A program made the position numbers and the translations under genes. The notes under the pieces were generated by a model. It saw only the letters and a program-made list of their open reading frames with translations, was not told the DNA's origin and searched no databases. A DNA stretch of 64,000 nt, from positions 620,001 to 684,000 of the forward strand of contig NZ_JARVWS010000001.1 in the NCBI RefSeq assembly GCF_029846275.1, written 5' to 3'. Position 1 is the first letter of the stretch; each line of letters begins with the position of its first letter. Below are positions 7,293-15,134 of the stretch, piece by piece. Source of the DNA: Nocardioides sp. CER19 (GTDB taxonomy: Bacteria; Actinomycetota; Actinomycetes; Propionibacteriales; Nocardioidaceae).

Positions 7293-8555
7293 GTGACCGA
7301 CATCACCTTCCCGCCCGGCTTCCTCTGGGGCGCCGCCGGCTCGGGACACCAGACCGAGGGCGACAACGACAACAGCGACACGTGGTTCGCCGAGCAGGTG
7401 ACCCCGACCGTCTTCGCGGAGCCGTCCGGACCCGCCTGCGACAGCTATCGCCGCTGGCGCGAGGACCTCGACCTGGTCGCCGGCCTCGGCCTCGACGCCT
7501 ACCGGTTCTCGGTCGAGTGGGCACGCGTGGAGCCGGAGGAGGGGGTGTTCTCCGACGAGGCCCTCGACCACTACGAGGCGATCGTCGACGAGTGCCGTGC
7601 TCGCGGGCTGGTGCCGGTCGTGACCTACAACCACTTCACCGCGCCGCACTGGTTCGCGAAGCGAGGCGCCTGGCTCGACCCGGAGGCGCCGGCGTTGTTC
7701 GCCCGCTACTGCGATCGGGTGACCGCGCGCTTCGGGGACCGGATCGGCTTCGCGGTGACCCTCAACGAGCCGGACCTGCCGCGGGTGCTGTCGTGGCTCG
7801 GCCTCCCCGACGTGGTGCGCGACCTCGAGCGGGCGACGCTCGCCGCCGCGAGCGAGGCGGCCGGCGTGCCGGCGTACCGGCTGGGCAACGTGGTGCTGCC
7901 CGAGGAGCTGGCAGCGATGGAGGACGGCCTCGCCGCGGCGCACGCCGCCGGCAAGGCGGCGATCAAGGCCCGCCGTCCCGACCTGCCGGTCGGCTTCTCG
8001 CTGGCGCTGATGGACGACGTCGTCGTCGGCGACGACGCGTCCGTCCGGGACCGCAAGCGGGCCGAGGTCTACCAGCGCTGGCTCGAGCTCGCCCGAGAGG
8101 ACGACTTCCTCGGCGTGCAGAACTACGAGCGGGTGCCCTACGACGGCTCCGGCCAGGTGCGGCCACCGGAGGGAGCGGTGCTCAACCAGATGGGCACCGA
8201 GATCGAGCCGGGGTCGCTGGCCGGCGCGGTGCGCTACGCCCACGCCGTCGCAGGGGTGCCGATCTTCGTGACCGAGCACGGCCTGGCCAGCAACGACGAC
8301 ACGCTGCGCGCCGCGTTCATCGAGCCTGCGCTGACCGGCCTGGGCGAGGCGATCGCCGACGGCGTGCCGGTCCTCGGCTACACGCACTGGACGCTGCTCG
8401 ACAACTTCGAGTGGATCTTCGGCTACGCGTTCCACTACGGCCTGCACGAGGTGGATCGCGCGACGTTCGAGCGGCGCCGCAAGCCCAGCGCCGACGTGTA
8501 CGCCGGCTTCGTGGCCGCCCAGCGGGCCGGCCTGACCGTCCGGGAGCCGGCGTGA
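7293..8555 (+). CDS. GH1 beta-glucosidase (cytoplasmic)
   Basis: This 420-residue family 1 glycosidase has FLWGAAGSGHQTEG at the N-terminus, acid/base Glu159 in TLNEPD and nucleophile Glu328 in VTEHG, plus a late WTLLDNFEW loop that binds the sugar. There is no signal peptide, so it acts inside the cell on imported glycosides. The GTG start at 7293 is chosen because the conserved fold begins three residues later; upstream codons give unrelated sequence. The stop overlaps the GTG of the GH78 gene (GTGA), showing translational coupling. Pairing with an alpha-L-rhamnosidase suggests rhamnosyl-glucoside substrates. Confidence 0.92.
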   Translation: MTDITFPPGFLWGAAGSGHQTEGDNDNSDTWFAEQVTPTVFAEPSGPACDSYRRWREDLDLVAGLGLDAYRFSVEWARVEPEEGVFSDEALDHYEAIVDECRARGLVPVVTYNHFTAPHWFAKRGAWLDPEAPALFARYCDRVTARFGDRIGFAVTLNEPDLPRVLSWLGLPDVVRDLERATLAAASEAAGVPAYRLGNVVLPEELAAMEDGLAAAHAAGKAAIKARRPDLPVGFSLALMDDVVVGDDASVRDRKRAEVYQRWLELAREDDFLGVQNYERVPYDGSGQVRPPEGAVLNQMGTEIEPGSLAGAVRYAHAVAGVPIFVTEHGLASNDDTLRAAFIEPALTGLGEAIADGVPVLGYTHWTLLDNFEWIFGYAFHYGLHEVDRATFERRRKPSADVYAGFVAAQRAGLTVREPA

Positions 8556-11167
8556 GGCCGACCGCCCTGCGTGCCGAGCACCGTGGCGACGCCCTCGGGA
8601 TCGGCGAGCCGAGGCCGCGGCTGTCCTGGCTGCTGCCCGAGGGGGCGGCTCGCCAGGACGCCTACGAGGTCGCCGTCGACGACGCGGTCCTGGAGGTCGG
8701 GAGCGGCGAGCACGCGCTCGTGCCGTGGCCGGCCGAGCCGCTCCGGTCGGGGGAGTCGCGGGTCGTGCGGGTGCGCGCCCGCACCGACCTCGGGTGGTCG
8801 GAGTGGTCGGAGCCGCTGGCCGTCGAGGCCGGGCTGCTGTCCGCCTCGGACTGGGCGACGTCCTGGGTCACCCCGGCGCCGCTCGAGGACGGCGCCCGGG
8901 ACCGGCCGGGCTTCCGGCCGGCGTACCGGCTGCGCGGCGAGGTCGTCGTCGACCGTCCGGTGCGACGCGCACGGCTGCACGTCACCGCGCACGGCATCTA
9001 CGAGCCGTGGCTCGACGGCGAGCGGGTCTCCGACGACGAGCTCACGCCCGGCTACACGGAGTACCTCCGGCGCACGCAGGTGCAGACCTACGACGTCACC
9101 GCCGCGCTCACGCCCGGCCGGCACGTCCTGGGCGCGCTGCTGGCCGACGGGTGGTACCGCGGCCAGGTCGGCCTGACCCGTGCCCACGACCAGTGGGGCG
9201 ACACAACGGCCCTGCTCGCCCAGCTCGTCATCGACCACGAGGACGGGACGCGCACCATCGTGGGTACCGACGCCGCATGGCGGTGCGCGACCTCGCACGT
9301 CCTCGCCGCCGACCTCATCGAGGGCCAGCAGGAGGACCGTCGGCTGGTCGAGCCGGACTGGTGCACGCCGTCGTACGACGCCTCCGGCTGGACCGCGGTG
9401 GCGGTCGACGACCGCGGCTTCGAGATCCTCACCGACACGCCCGCCCCGCCCGTACGGCCGGTCGAGACGCTGCGCCCGGTGTCGGTGCGGCGGTTGCGCG
9501 ACGGCGTGGACGTCGTCGACTTCGGCCGGAACGTCAACGGCCGGGTGCGGCTGAGCGCGCTCGGCCCGGTCGGCACCCGGCTCACCCTCACCCACGGTGA
9601 GGCGCTCGGACCTGACGGTGAAGTCACGATGGACCACCTGGTGCCCAACACGCCTTTCCTGCCCGAGCCGCTCAGCGCCGGCCAGGTGGACGTCGTCGTC
9701 TCGGCCGGGATCGCCGACGACGTCTTCGAGCCGCGCTTCACGACGCACGGGTTCCAGTACGTCCGCGTCGAGGGCCTGCACGAGCCGCTGGCGCCCGGCG
9801 ACATCGCCGCGGTCGTCGTCCACAGCGACCTCGAGGCGCGCGGGACGTTCACGTGCAGCGACGAGCGGCTCGACCGACTGCACGACGCGGCGGTCTGGAG
9901 CTTCCGCGGCAACGCCTGCGACCTGCCGACCGACTGCCCGACCCGCGAGCGGGCCGGCTGGACCGGCGACTGGCAGCTCTACGTGCCGACCGCGTCCTAC
10001 CTCTACGACGTCGACGGGTTCTCCCTCAAGTGGCTGCGCGACGTGGCCGTCGGCCAGTGGGACGACGGCGTGATCGCCTCGATGGCGCCGATCCCGCCGG
10101 TGGAGATGCAGGGCATCCTCCACGAGGTCAACGGCTCGGCCGGCTGGGGCGACGCGGTCGTGCTGGTGCCGCTCGAGCTCTACCGCGAGTACGGCGACAC
10201 CGAGGTGGTCCGCGAGCTGTGGCCGGCCATGGTGCGCTGGCTGGACCGCGTCGAGCAGATGGCCCGCAAGGACCGGCACCCCGAGCGGGTCGCCCGGCAC
10301 CCCGAGCCGCGGCCTCACGACGAGTTCCTCTGGGACACCGGCTTCCACTGGGGGGAGTGGCTCGAGCCGGGCGACGAGCCGACCGACTTCGTCGCCTTCA
10401 TCGAGGCTGACAAGTCGGAGGTCGCGACCGCGTTCTACGCGTGGTCGACCCGGCAGGCGGCGTACCTCGCCTCCGTGCTCGGCCTGGGTGCCGAGGCCGA
10501 GAGGTACGCCGGGCTCAGCCGACGCGTCGCCGACGCGTGGGCGACCGAGTTCGTCGAGGACGGCCACGTCGTGCCGCGTACCCAGGCCAACCTGGTGCGC
10601 GCGCTGGCCTTCGGCCTGCTGCCCGAGGAGCTGCGTCAGCAGGCGGCCGCCGACCTCGCGGCACTGGTACGGGAGTCGGGGGTGCGCGTCGGCACCGGCT
10701 TCCTCGCGACGCCGGACCTGCTGCCGGTGCTGGCCGACCACGGCCATCTCGACCTGGCCTACGAGCTGCTGCTCCAGGAGTCGGAGCCGTCGTGGCTGGC
10801 GATGATCGCGCGCGGGGCGACGACGGTGTGGGAGCGCTGGGACGGGATCGACGCAGACGGCGTGCCGCACGAGTCGCTCAACCACTACTCCAAGGGCGCC
10901 GTCATCTCGTTCCTGCACCGCTACGTCGCCGGGCTGCAGCGCGTCGAGCCGACCTGGCGGCGGTTCCGGGTGCGGCCGCGGCCGGGCGGTGGGCTCACGT
11001 CAGCGTCCACCTCACACCTCACGCCGCACGGGCTGGTGGAGGTGTCGTGGACGTCGTCAGGGGGCTCCGTGGAGCTCGCGGTCACCGTGCCGCCGGGATG
11101 CGTGGCGGAGGTCGTCGGCGCCGACGGGAGCACCACCGAGGTGGGGCCGGGCAGCCACCGGCTCTGA
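8552..11167 (+). CDS. GH78 alpha-L-rhamnosidase (cytoplasmic)
   Basis: This 871-residue enzyme should release terminal alpha-L-rhamnose from plant glycosides. It has the N-terminal Ig-like and beta-sandwich domains of GH78 (about 1-420), then the (alpha/alpha)6 barrel with DCPTRERAGWTGD, giving Asp461, general acid Glu466 and Asp473. The general base is Glu761 in VWERWD. The 5- and 7-residue spacings equal those of Bacillus RhaB (Asp567, Glu572, Asp579). A beta-sandwich C-terminal domain follows. No signal peptide is present. The GTG start overlaps the GH1 stop, so the two enzymes are made together. Confidence 0.95.
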   Translation: MRPTALRAEHRGDALGIGEPRPRLSWLLPEGAARQDAYEVAVDDAVLEVGSGEHALVPWPAEPLRSGESRVVRVRARTDLGWSEWSEPLAVEAGLLSASDWATSWVTPAPLEDGARDRPGFRPAYRLRGEVVVDRPVRRARLHVTAHGIYEPWLDGERVSDDELTPGYTEYLRRTQVQTYDVTAALTPGRHVLGALLADGWYRGQVGLTRAHDQWGDTTALLAQLVIDHEDGTRTIVGTDAAWRCATSHVLAADLIEGQQEDRRLVEPDWCTPSYDASGWTAVAVDDRGFEILTDTPAPPVRPVETLRPVSVRRLRDGVDVVDFGRNVNGRVRLSALGPVGTRLTLTHGEALGPDGEVTMDHLVPNTPFLPEPLSAGQVDVVVSAGIADDVFEPRFTTHGFQYVRVEGLHEPLAPGDIAAVVVHSDLEARGTFTCSDERLDRLHDAAVWSFRGNACDLPTDCPTRERAGWTGDWQLYVPTASYLYDVDGFSLKWLRDVAVGQWDDGVIASMAPIPPVEMQGILHEVNGSAGWGDAVVLVPLELYREYGDTEVVRELWPAMVRWLDRVEQMARKDRHPERVARHPEPRPHDEFLWDTGFHWGEWLEPGDEPTDFVAFIEADKSEVATAFYAWSTRQAAYLASVLGLGAEAERYAGLSRRVADAWATEFVEDGHVVPRTQANLVRALAFGLLPEELRQQAAADLAALVRESGVRVGTGFLATPDLLPVLADHGHLDLAYELLLQESEPSWLAMIARGATTVWERWDGIDADGVPHESLNHYSKGAVISFLHRYVAGLQRVEPTWRRFRVRPRPGGGLTSASTSHLTPHGLVEVSWTSSGGSVELAVTVPPGCVAEVVGADGSTTEVGPGSHRL

Positions 11168-11290
11168 GCGGTGTCGGGCCTCGAAATGAACGGTCACGCC
11201 CCGGTCACCCCTGGCGCCGGGCACGGCCAGCGGAAGATGCTGGGCGCGGGACGCCGAACGGCGCCCTCCAGTCGTCGCGAGGAGGAATGC

Positions 11291-11767
11291 ATGACCATCA
11301 AGGACATCGGGCCCAGCCCGCAGAGCTTCGACCTCGAGAAGGCCACGGTCGAGAACGGCAACTACCGCTCGGTCGCGTGGACGGGCAAGTACCTCCAGCT
11401 CACCCTCATGTCGATCGAGCCCGGTGACGACGTCGGCCTGGAGGCGCACCCCGAGACCGACCAGTTCCTGCGGTTGGACGCCGGCCGCGGCCGGGTGCAG
11501 ATGGGACCGGCCGAGGACCGGCTCGACTTCGAGCAGGAGGTCGAGGACGGCTGGGCGATCTTCGTCCCGGCGGGCACGTGGCACAACGTGACCAACATCG
11601 GCGACGAGCCGATGCGGCTCTACGCCGTCTACGCGCCGGTGCACCACGCGCCCGGCGCCGTGCAGCCGACGGCCGACGACGCGGAGAGCGCCGAGGAGTC
11701 GGGCGCCGACGAGCCGCCGGCCTGGTCGGTCCAGCCCGGGGAGCAGGTCTCGGACGAGCATGCCTGA
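11291..11767 (+). CDS. Cupin-domain protein
   Basis: This 158-residue single-cupin protein has the metal-binding motif region EAHPETDQFLRL and the second motif PAGTWHNVTN, so a metal-bound small barrel is expected. The tail from about residue 125 (PTADDAESAEESGADEPP) is acidic and disordered. The start is fixed by a strong GAGGAGGA site 5 bases before the ATG. It lies 123 bases after GH78 on the same strand and may belong to the same transcript. Such cupins can be dioxygenases, isomerases or sensors; the reaction cannot be told. Confidence 0.85.
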   Translation: MTIKDIGPSPQSFDLEKATVENGNYRSVAWTGKYLQLTLMSIEPGDDVGLEAHPETDQFLRLDAGRGRVQMGPAEDRLDFEQEVEDGWAIFVPAGTWHNVTNIGDEPMRLYAVYAPVHHAPGAVQPTADDAESAEESGADEPPAWSVQPGEQVSDEHA

Positions 11768-11823
11768 CGACGTACGCCGACCCGGCGTGTGCCGAACCCG
11801 CGACATCGCGGCCTCGGCTCGGG

Positions 11824-11829
11824 CAGGAT
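11824..11829 (+). promoter_or_regulatory. -10 box of leaderless membrane protein gene
   Basis: CAGGAT lies 6 bases before the ATG at 11836. Confidence 0.45.
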
Positions 11830-11835
11830 CTGCCC

Positions 11836-12228
11836 ATGTCTGACGAGCTCATCTTCGGCGAGGACCTCCCCTACGAGGAGACCCGGACGCCGTCGCCGTT
11901 CTTCTCGCCGGCGGTGTGCGCGGTCGCCGCGTTCGCCCTCGCCGCGACCGGCCTCCTGGCCCAGAACGCCTTGACCGTGGGCATCTCGACCTTGTTCGGC
12001 CCGCAGTTCGCGTCGAACGACAGCGTGGTCGGCTACTACGTCAGCCTGGGCGCGGGCAGCGTGGTGCAGGCCGTGGTCGCGCTGCTGCTGGCCGTGCGGA
12101 GCTTCCGTTCGGACGTGCGGTGGGAGGCGAACGTCGGTCGGGCCGCCGCCCTGCTCGCCGTCGTCGCGCTGATCGCGGGGGCGGCCACCATCCTGGGGGC
12201 GATCATCCACCAGAGCTCGCTCTCCTGA
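11836..12228 (+). CDS. Small membrane protein with three helices
   Basis: This 130-residue protein has an acidic N-terminus (MSDELIFGEDLPYEE) and three hydrophobic stretches at about residues 26-48, 66-90 and 100-124. A basic loop (RSFRSDVRWEANVGR) between helices two and three suggests a cytoplasmic position. No family is recognised. The ATG is preferred because a CAGGAT -10 box stands 6 bases upstream. Confidence 0.75.
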   Translation: MSDELIFGEDLPYEETRTPSPFFSPAVCAVAAFALAATGLLAQNALTVGISTLFGPQFASNDSVVGYYVSLGAGSVVQAVVALLLAVRSFRSDVRWEANVGRAAALLAVVALIAGAATILGAIIHQSSLS

Positions 12229-12257
12229 CCGCTGACGGCAGCCGGCGGCGCGTCTGA

Positions 12258-12263
12258 CAGGGT
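12258..12263 (+). promoter_or_regulatory. -10 box of leaderless thioesterase gene
   Basis: CAGGGT lies 6 bases before the GTG at 12270. Confidence 0.45.
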
Positions 12264-12269
12264 CGACCC

Positions 12270-13040
12270 GTGCCCTACTTCGAACGGACCGGTCCCACCA
12301 CGTTCAGAGCGACCGAGCACGTGGGCGGTGCGTGGAACACCGACGAGCAGCACATCGCCCCTTCCCTCGGGCTGATGACGCATGCCGTCGAGGCCGACCA
12401 CCGCCGGCGCCGCGACGGCGACGTCCTCGCGGTCTCCCGGCTCTCGTTCGACATCCTCGGGGTGCTGCCGATCGACGAGGTCGACCTCGAGGTGCGGGTG
12501 CTGCGGGCCGGGCGCACGATCGAGCTGGTCGAGGCGGTGCTCAGCCACGCCGGCCGCCCGGCCGTCCTGGTCCGTGCCTGGCTGTTGGCCGAGCGCGACA
12601 CGGCGGCGCTCGCCGGCTCCGACCTGCCGCCCCTGCCCTCCCCGGACGCGATGCCGTGCTGGGACCCGACCGAGGTCTGGCCGGGAGGGTTCATCGCCTC
12701 GGCGCGGCTGCGCCGCGACCAGGAGTCGCCCGGGCGCGCCCGCTACTGGGTCCGCACCGACGTGCCGCTGCTCGACGAGCCGACCAGTCCGCTCGCGAGC
12801 GCGGCCGGCCTGTTCGACATCGCCAACGGCATGACCGTCCGCGTCGCGCCCACCGAGGTGGCCTTCCCCAACGTGGACCTCACCGCACACCTCTTCCGCA
12901 GCCCGCGGCCGGGCTGGCTCGGCTTCGACACCACCGTCAGCTTCGGCCCCGACGGGCGCGGGCTGACGAGCAGCCGGATCCACGACGAGGACGGGCCGGT
13001 CGGCACGCTCGCCCAGACGCTGACGGTCCGGCCCGCCTGA
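12270..13040 (+). CDS. Thioesterase-family protein (double hotdog, TesB-like)
   Basis: This 256-residue protein has two hotdog-like halves (about 10-110 and 130-255). The first contains GAWNTDEQHIAPSLGLMTHAVE and the second AAGLFDIANGM, as in TesB/4HBT_3 acyl-CoA thioesterases of actinobacteria, which hydrolyse or bind acyl-CoA in the cytoplasm. It starts with GTG after a CAGGGT -10 box. It converges on the DksA-type gene; a short CTGATC/GATCAG hairpin at 13037-13052 spans both stops. The acyl substrate is unknown. Confidence 0.85.
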   Translation: MPYFERTGPTTFRATEHVGGAWNTDEQHIAPSLGLMTHAVEADHRRRRDGDVLAVSRLSFDILGVLPIDEVDLEVRVLRAGRTIELVEAVLSHAGRPAVLVRAWLLAERDTAALAGSDLPPLPSPDAMPCWDPTEVWPGGFIASARLRRDQESPGRARYWVRTDVPLLDEPTSPLASAAGLFDIANGMTVRVAPTEVAFPNVDLTAHLFRSPRPGWLGFDTTVSFGPDGRGLTSSRIHDEDGPVGTLAQTLTVRPA

Positions 13041-13048
13041 TCGCGGGA

Positions 13049-13378
13049 TCAGCACACGACGCAGGTACGGGCGGTCGGCCTGACCTCGAGGCGCTCGGGC
13101 GCGATCGGCCGGCCGCAGCGCTCGCAGATCCCGTAGGAGCCTTCGTCGAGCCGGACCAGCGCGGCGTCGATGTCAGCGAGCTGACGCTGCGCCTGCTGGA
13201 CGAGCGTCGCGACCTGCGAGCGCTCGAACGCGATCGTGGCGCCCTCGGGGTCGTGCTCGTCGTCGGCGTTGGTCGCGCGGGACGCCTCGACGATCTCCCG
13301 GAAGTCGCCGGTCAGCTCGGCCAGCCGTCGCTGCGTGCGCCGGCGGTCGGTGAGGAGGCGCTCGCGGATCGGGTCCAT
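13049..13378 (-). CDS. TraR/DksA-type zinc finger protein
   Basis: This 109-residue protein has a long helical N-terminal part (about 1-80) and a C4 zinc finger with Cys85, Cys88, Cys106 and Cys109 (GICERCG...CVVC). It belongs to the DksA/TraR family, which often binds the secondary channel of RNA polymerase. The acidic tip residues of classic DksA cannot be identified with confidence (a DDEHD stretch at 39-43 lies nearby). The ATG at 13378 is chosen because a CAGACT -10 box stands 6 bases before it. Confidence 0.9.
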   Translation of the reverse strand: MDPIRERLLTDRRRTQRRLAELTGDFREIVEASRATNADDEHDPEGATIAFERSQVATLVQQAQRQLADIDAALVRLDEGSYGICERCGRPIAPERLEVRPTARTCVVC

Positions 13379-13384
13379 CCGGCA

Positions 13385-13390
13385 AGTCTG
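13385..13390 (-). promoter_or_regulatory. -10 box of leaderless DksA-type gene
   Basis: CAGACT on the minus strand lies 6 bases before the ATG at 13378. Confidence 0.45.
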
Positions 13391-13413
13391 ACCTGCGGAC
13401 CCTGACGGGCCGG

Positions 13414-13557
13414 TCAGAAGCCGACGACCCCGCGGTGCCCGCCCTCGTGGTCCTCCTTCGAGCACCGTCGGCACCGCAGGTAGTGGGCGGTCCCGTCGTC
13501 CGAGTAGCGCGTGACCCACTTGTGCCAGCCGATCCGGCACCTCAGCGGCTTCCGCAT
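13414..13557 (-). CDS. Small zinc-ribbon-like protein, 47 aa
   Basis: The frame encodes a basic protein beginning MRKPLRCRIGWHKWVTRYSD and ending HRGVVGF. Cys7, His12, Cys29 and Cys32 (CRIGWH...CRRC) form a plausible zinc knuckle or ribbon. Small proteins with an LRC-GWHxW start and a CxxC pair occur in actinobacteria; the function is unknown. It lies 35 bases upstream of the DksA-type gene on the same strand. No strong ribosome binding site is seen. Composition and the cysteine pattern argue strongly that it is translated. Confidence 0.7.
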   Translation of the reverse strand: MRKPLRCRIGWHKWVTRYSDDGTAHYLRCRRCSKEDHEGGHRGVVGF

Positions 13558-13615
13558 CAGCCCATGCTGGCGGACGTGGTGCGGAGGCAGCAAGGGTCGG
13601 CGCCGCTCGCCCGGC

Positions 13616-14410
13616 TCAGGGCAGGATCGAGTCGACGTACCCGCCGTCGACGCGCACCGCCCCGCCCGTCGTCGCGGAGGCGAGCGGCGAGGCGAGGTAG
13701 GTGACGAGGTTCGCGATCTCCTCGGGCTCGATCAGCCGCTGCAGCAGGGACTGCGGGCGGTGGTTCAGCATGAACTCGCGCTGCGCCTCGTCCCAGGGGA
13801 GGTCGCGGTCGACGAGCTGGTAGACGAAGTCCTCGACCCCGCCCGTGTGCGTCGGGCCGGCGATGACGGAGTTGACCGTGACGCCGGTGCCGGCGGCCTC
13901 CTTGGCGAACCCGCGGGACACGGCGAGCAGGGCGGTCTTCGACATGCCGTAGTGGATCATCTCCGCCGGGATGACGACCGCCGAGTCGCTGGCGATGGAG
14001 AGGATCCGGCCCCACCCGCGGCCGGTCATCCGGGGCAGGTGGTGCCGCGTCAGGCGTACGGCGGCCAGGACGTTGACCTCGAAGAAGCGGCGCCACTCCT
14101 CGTCGGTGATCTCCAGCGCGGGGCGCGACTCGAAGATCCCGAGGTTGTTGACCAGGACGTCGACGTCCGGCAGCGCCTCGGTCGCCGCCGCGAAGCCGTC
14201 GTCCGACGCAACGTCGGCGACCACCGGGACGAGCTCGGCGTCGGCGAGCTCCGCGCGGAGCCGGTCGATCGCGCGGTCCACCGAGCCCCCCGACCGGCCG
14301 TTGACGCCGACGCGCGCCCGGGCGGCCGCCAGACCACGGACGATCGCCAGGCCGATGCCCTGGGTGGAGCCGGTGACGAGGGCTGTCCTGCCGGTCAGGT
14401 CGATCCTCAT
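13616..14410 (-). CDS. Short-chain dehydrogenase/reductase
   Basis: This 264-residue NAD(P)-dependent SDR has TGSTQGIG (about 13-20) for cofactor binding, the NNLG motif, and a catalytic Ser...Tyr-x3-Lys (SIASDS...HYGMSK). The C-terminus closes with DGGYVDSILP. Its ATG overlaps the stop of a short upstream frame (ATGA), so it appears to be the last gene of the MBL-cupin operon starting at 16057. The substrate is unknown; oxidation of an alcohol or reduction of a keto group in the aromatic pathway is plausible by context. Confidence 0.92.
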   Translation of the reverse strand: MRIDLTGRTALVTGSTQGIGLAIVRGLAAARARVGVNGRSGGSVDRAIDRLRAELADAELVPVVADVASDDGFAAATEALPDVDVLVNNLGIFESRPALEITDEEWRRFFEVNVLAAVRLTRHHLPRMTGRGWGRILSIASDSAVVIPAEMIHYGMSKTALLAVSRGFAKEAAGTGVTVNSVIAGPTHTGGVEDFVYQLVDRDLPWDEAQREFMLNHRPQSLLQRLIEPEEIANLVTYLASPLASATTGGAVRVDGGYVDSILP

Positions 14411-14583
14411 GCGACGACCGTAGCGGCAGCGGCGTCAGCCCGGATCGACGTCCTCCGGGACAGCGGCCGCATGAACGTCCGCTCGTAGTTCGCGTTCACG
14501 AGCCTGATCCAGGCGGCGGCGAACCGCTCGAACGCCTCGCTCTGCCGGGGATCGATCGTGTCGTGCACGACGGACGTGATCAC
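14407..14583 (-). CDS. Short NIPSNAP-like fragment, 58 aa
   Basis: A GTG-started frame encodes VITSVVHDTIDPRQSEAFER followed by FAAAWIRLVNAN. It resembles the first 40 residues of bacterial NIPSNAP-type ferredoxin-like proteins, which usually continue for 60 more residues (GTHHGYF...). Here the similarity stops and a basic tail ends in a TGA that overlaps the SDR start codon (ATGA). It lies in the MBL-cupin-SDR operon, 17 bases after the cupin stop. It may be a truncated gene kept for translational coupling. An alternative GTG lies at 14592. The family call rests on memory of the pattern. Confidence 0.4.
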   Translation of the reverse strand: MITSVVHDTIDPRQSEAFERFAAAWIRLVNANYERTFMRPLSRRTSIRADAAAATVVA

Positions 14584-14600
14584 GCCGCGCACGCTGGGCC

Positions 14601-15134
14601 TCAGGCCCGTGGGCCTCCGTGCATCAGCCCGGCGAGCCCGCCGGGGAGCGTCTCCACGAGCGAGGCGTCGAAGTCCCCGTCGACGAGGACGAACACGACG
14701 CGGGCCGGCTCGGTGCCGCGGTTGGCCCAGGCGTGGTCGGTGCCGCGCTGGACGACGATGTCGCCGGCGCGCAGGGTGACCTCGGAGTCGTCGAGGATCA
14801 GCGTGATCTCCCCGGAGAGCACGATCCCGTAGTCGATCGAGGCGGTCCGGTGCATCGGTGACTGCAGGCCGCGCTCGTCGAGGTGGCCGGGCTGGAACTC
14901 GTTGACCCGGATCTTCGTGCCACACGGCGGGGGAGGTACGGCGAGCGTGCGCTCCGTCGGCTCGCTCGGCTCGGCCGCCGTGATGCGCGCCGGCGCTCCC
15001 TCGGTGTTCCAGACCTCGTGGAACCCGACCCCGTCCTCGGGGATCTCGCGGCTGACCGGCACCGGGCCGTCCGAGAGGACGACGGAGACACCGGCCGGCG
15101 TGTGGCCGGTGACGACCCGGCGGGGGGCGCTCAT
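14601..15134 (-). CDS. Cupin-domain protein
   Basis: This 177-residue cupin has an N-terminal extension (about 1-85) and a barrel with MHRTASIDYGIVLSGEITLI, RAGDIVVQRGTDHAWANRG and ARVVFVLVDG strands. The histidines in MHRTAS and TDHAW are the likely metal ligands. Similar proteins with this layout are often annotated as cupins of aromatic or flavonoid pathways. The start overlaps the MBL stop codon (ATGA). It could catalyse oxygenation or act as a lyase or isomerase in the pathway; the sequence does not decide. Confidence 0.88.
   Translation of the reverse strand: MSAPRRVVTGHTPAGVSVVLSDGPVPVSREIPEDGVGFHEVWNTEGAPARITAAEPSEPTERTLAVPPPPCGTKIRVNEFQPGHLDERGLQSPMHRTASIDYGIVLSGEITLILDDSEVTLRAGDIVVQRGTDHAWANRGTEPARVVFVLVDGDFDASLVETLPGGLAGLMHGGPRA

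Noticed and set aside
6080-8551. Upstream extension of the GH78 frame by over 800 codons
   Set aside because: It is antisense to the hydrolase and out of frame in GH1; conserved GH78 sequence starts at 8552.
11168-11290. Riboswitch or regulatory RNA before the cupin gene
   Set aside because: Only direct repeats of GGTCAC and a strong ribosome binding site are seen; no conserved RNA fold is recognised.
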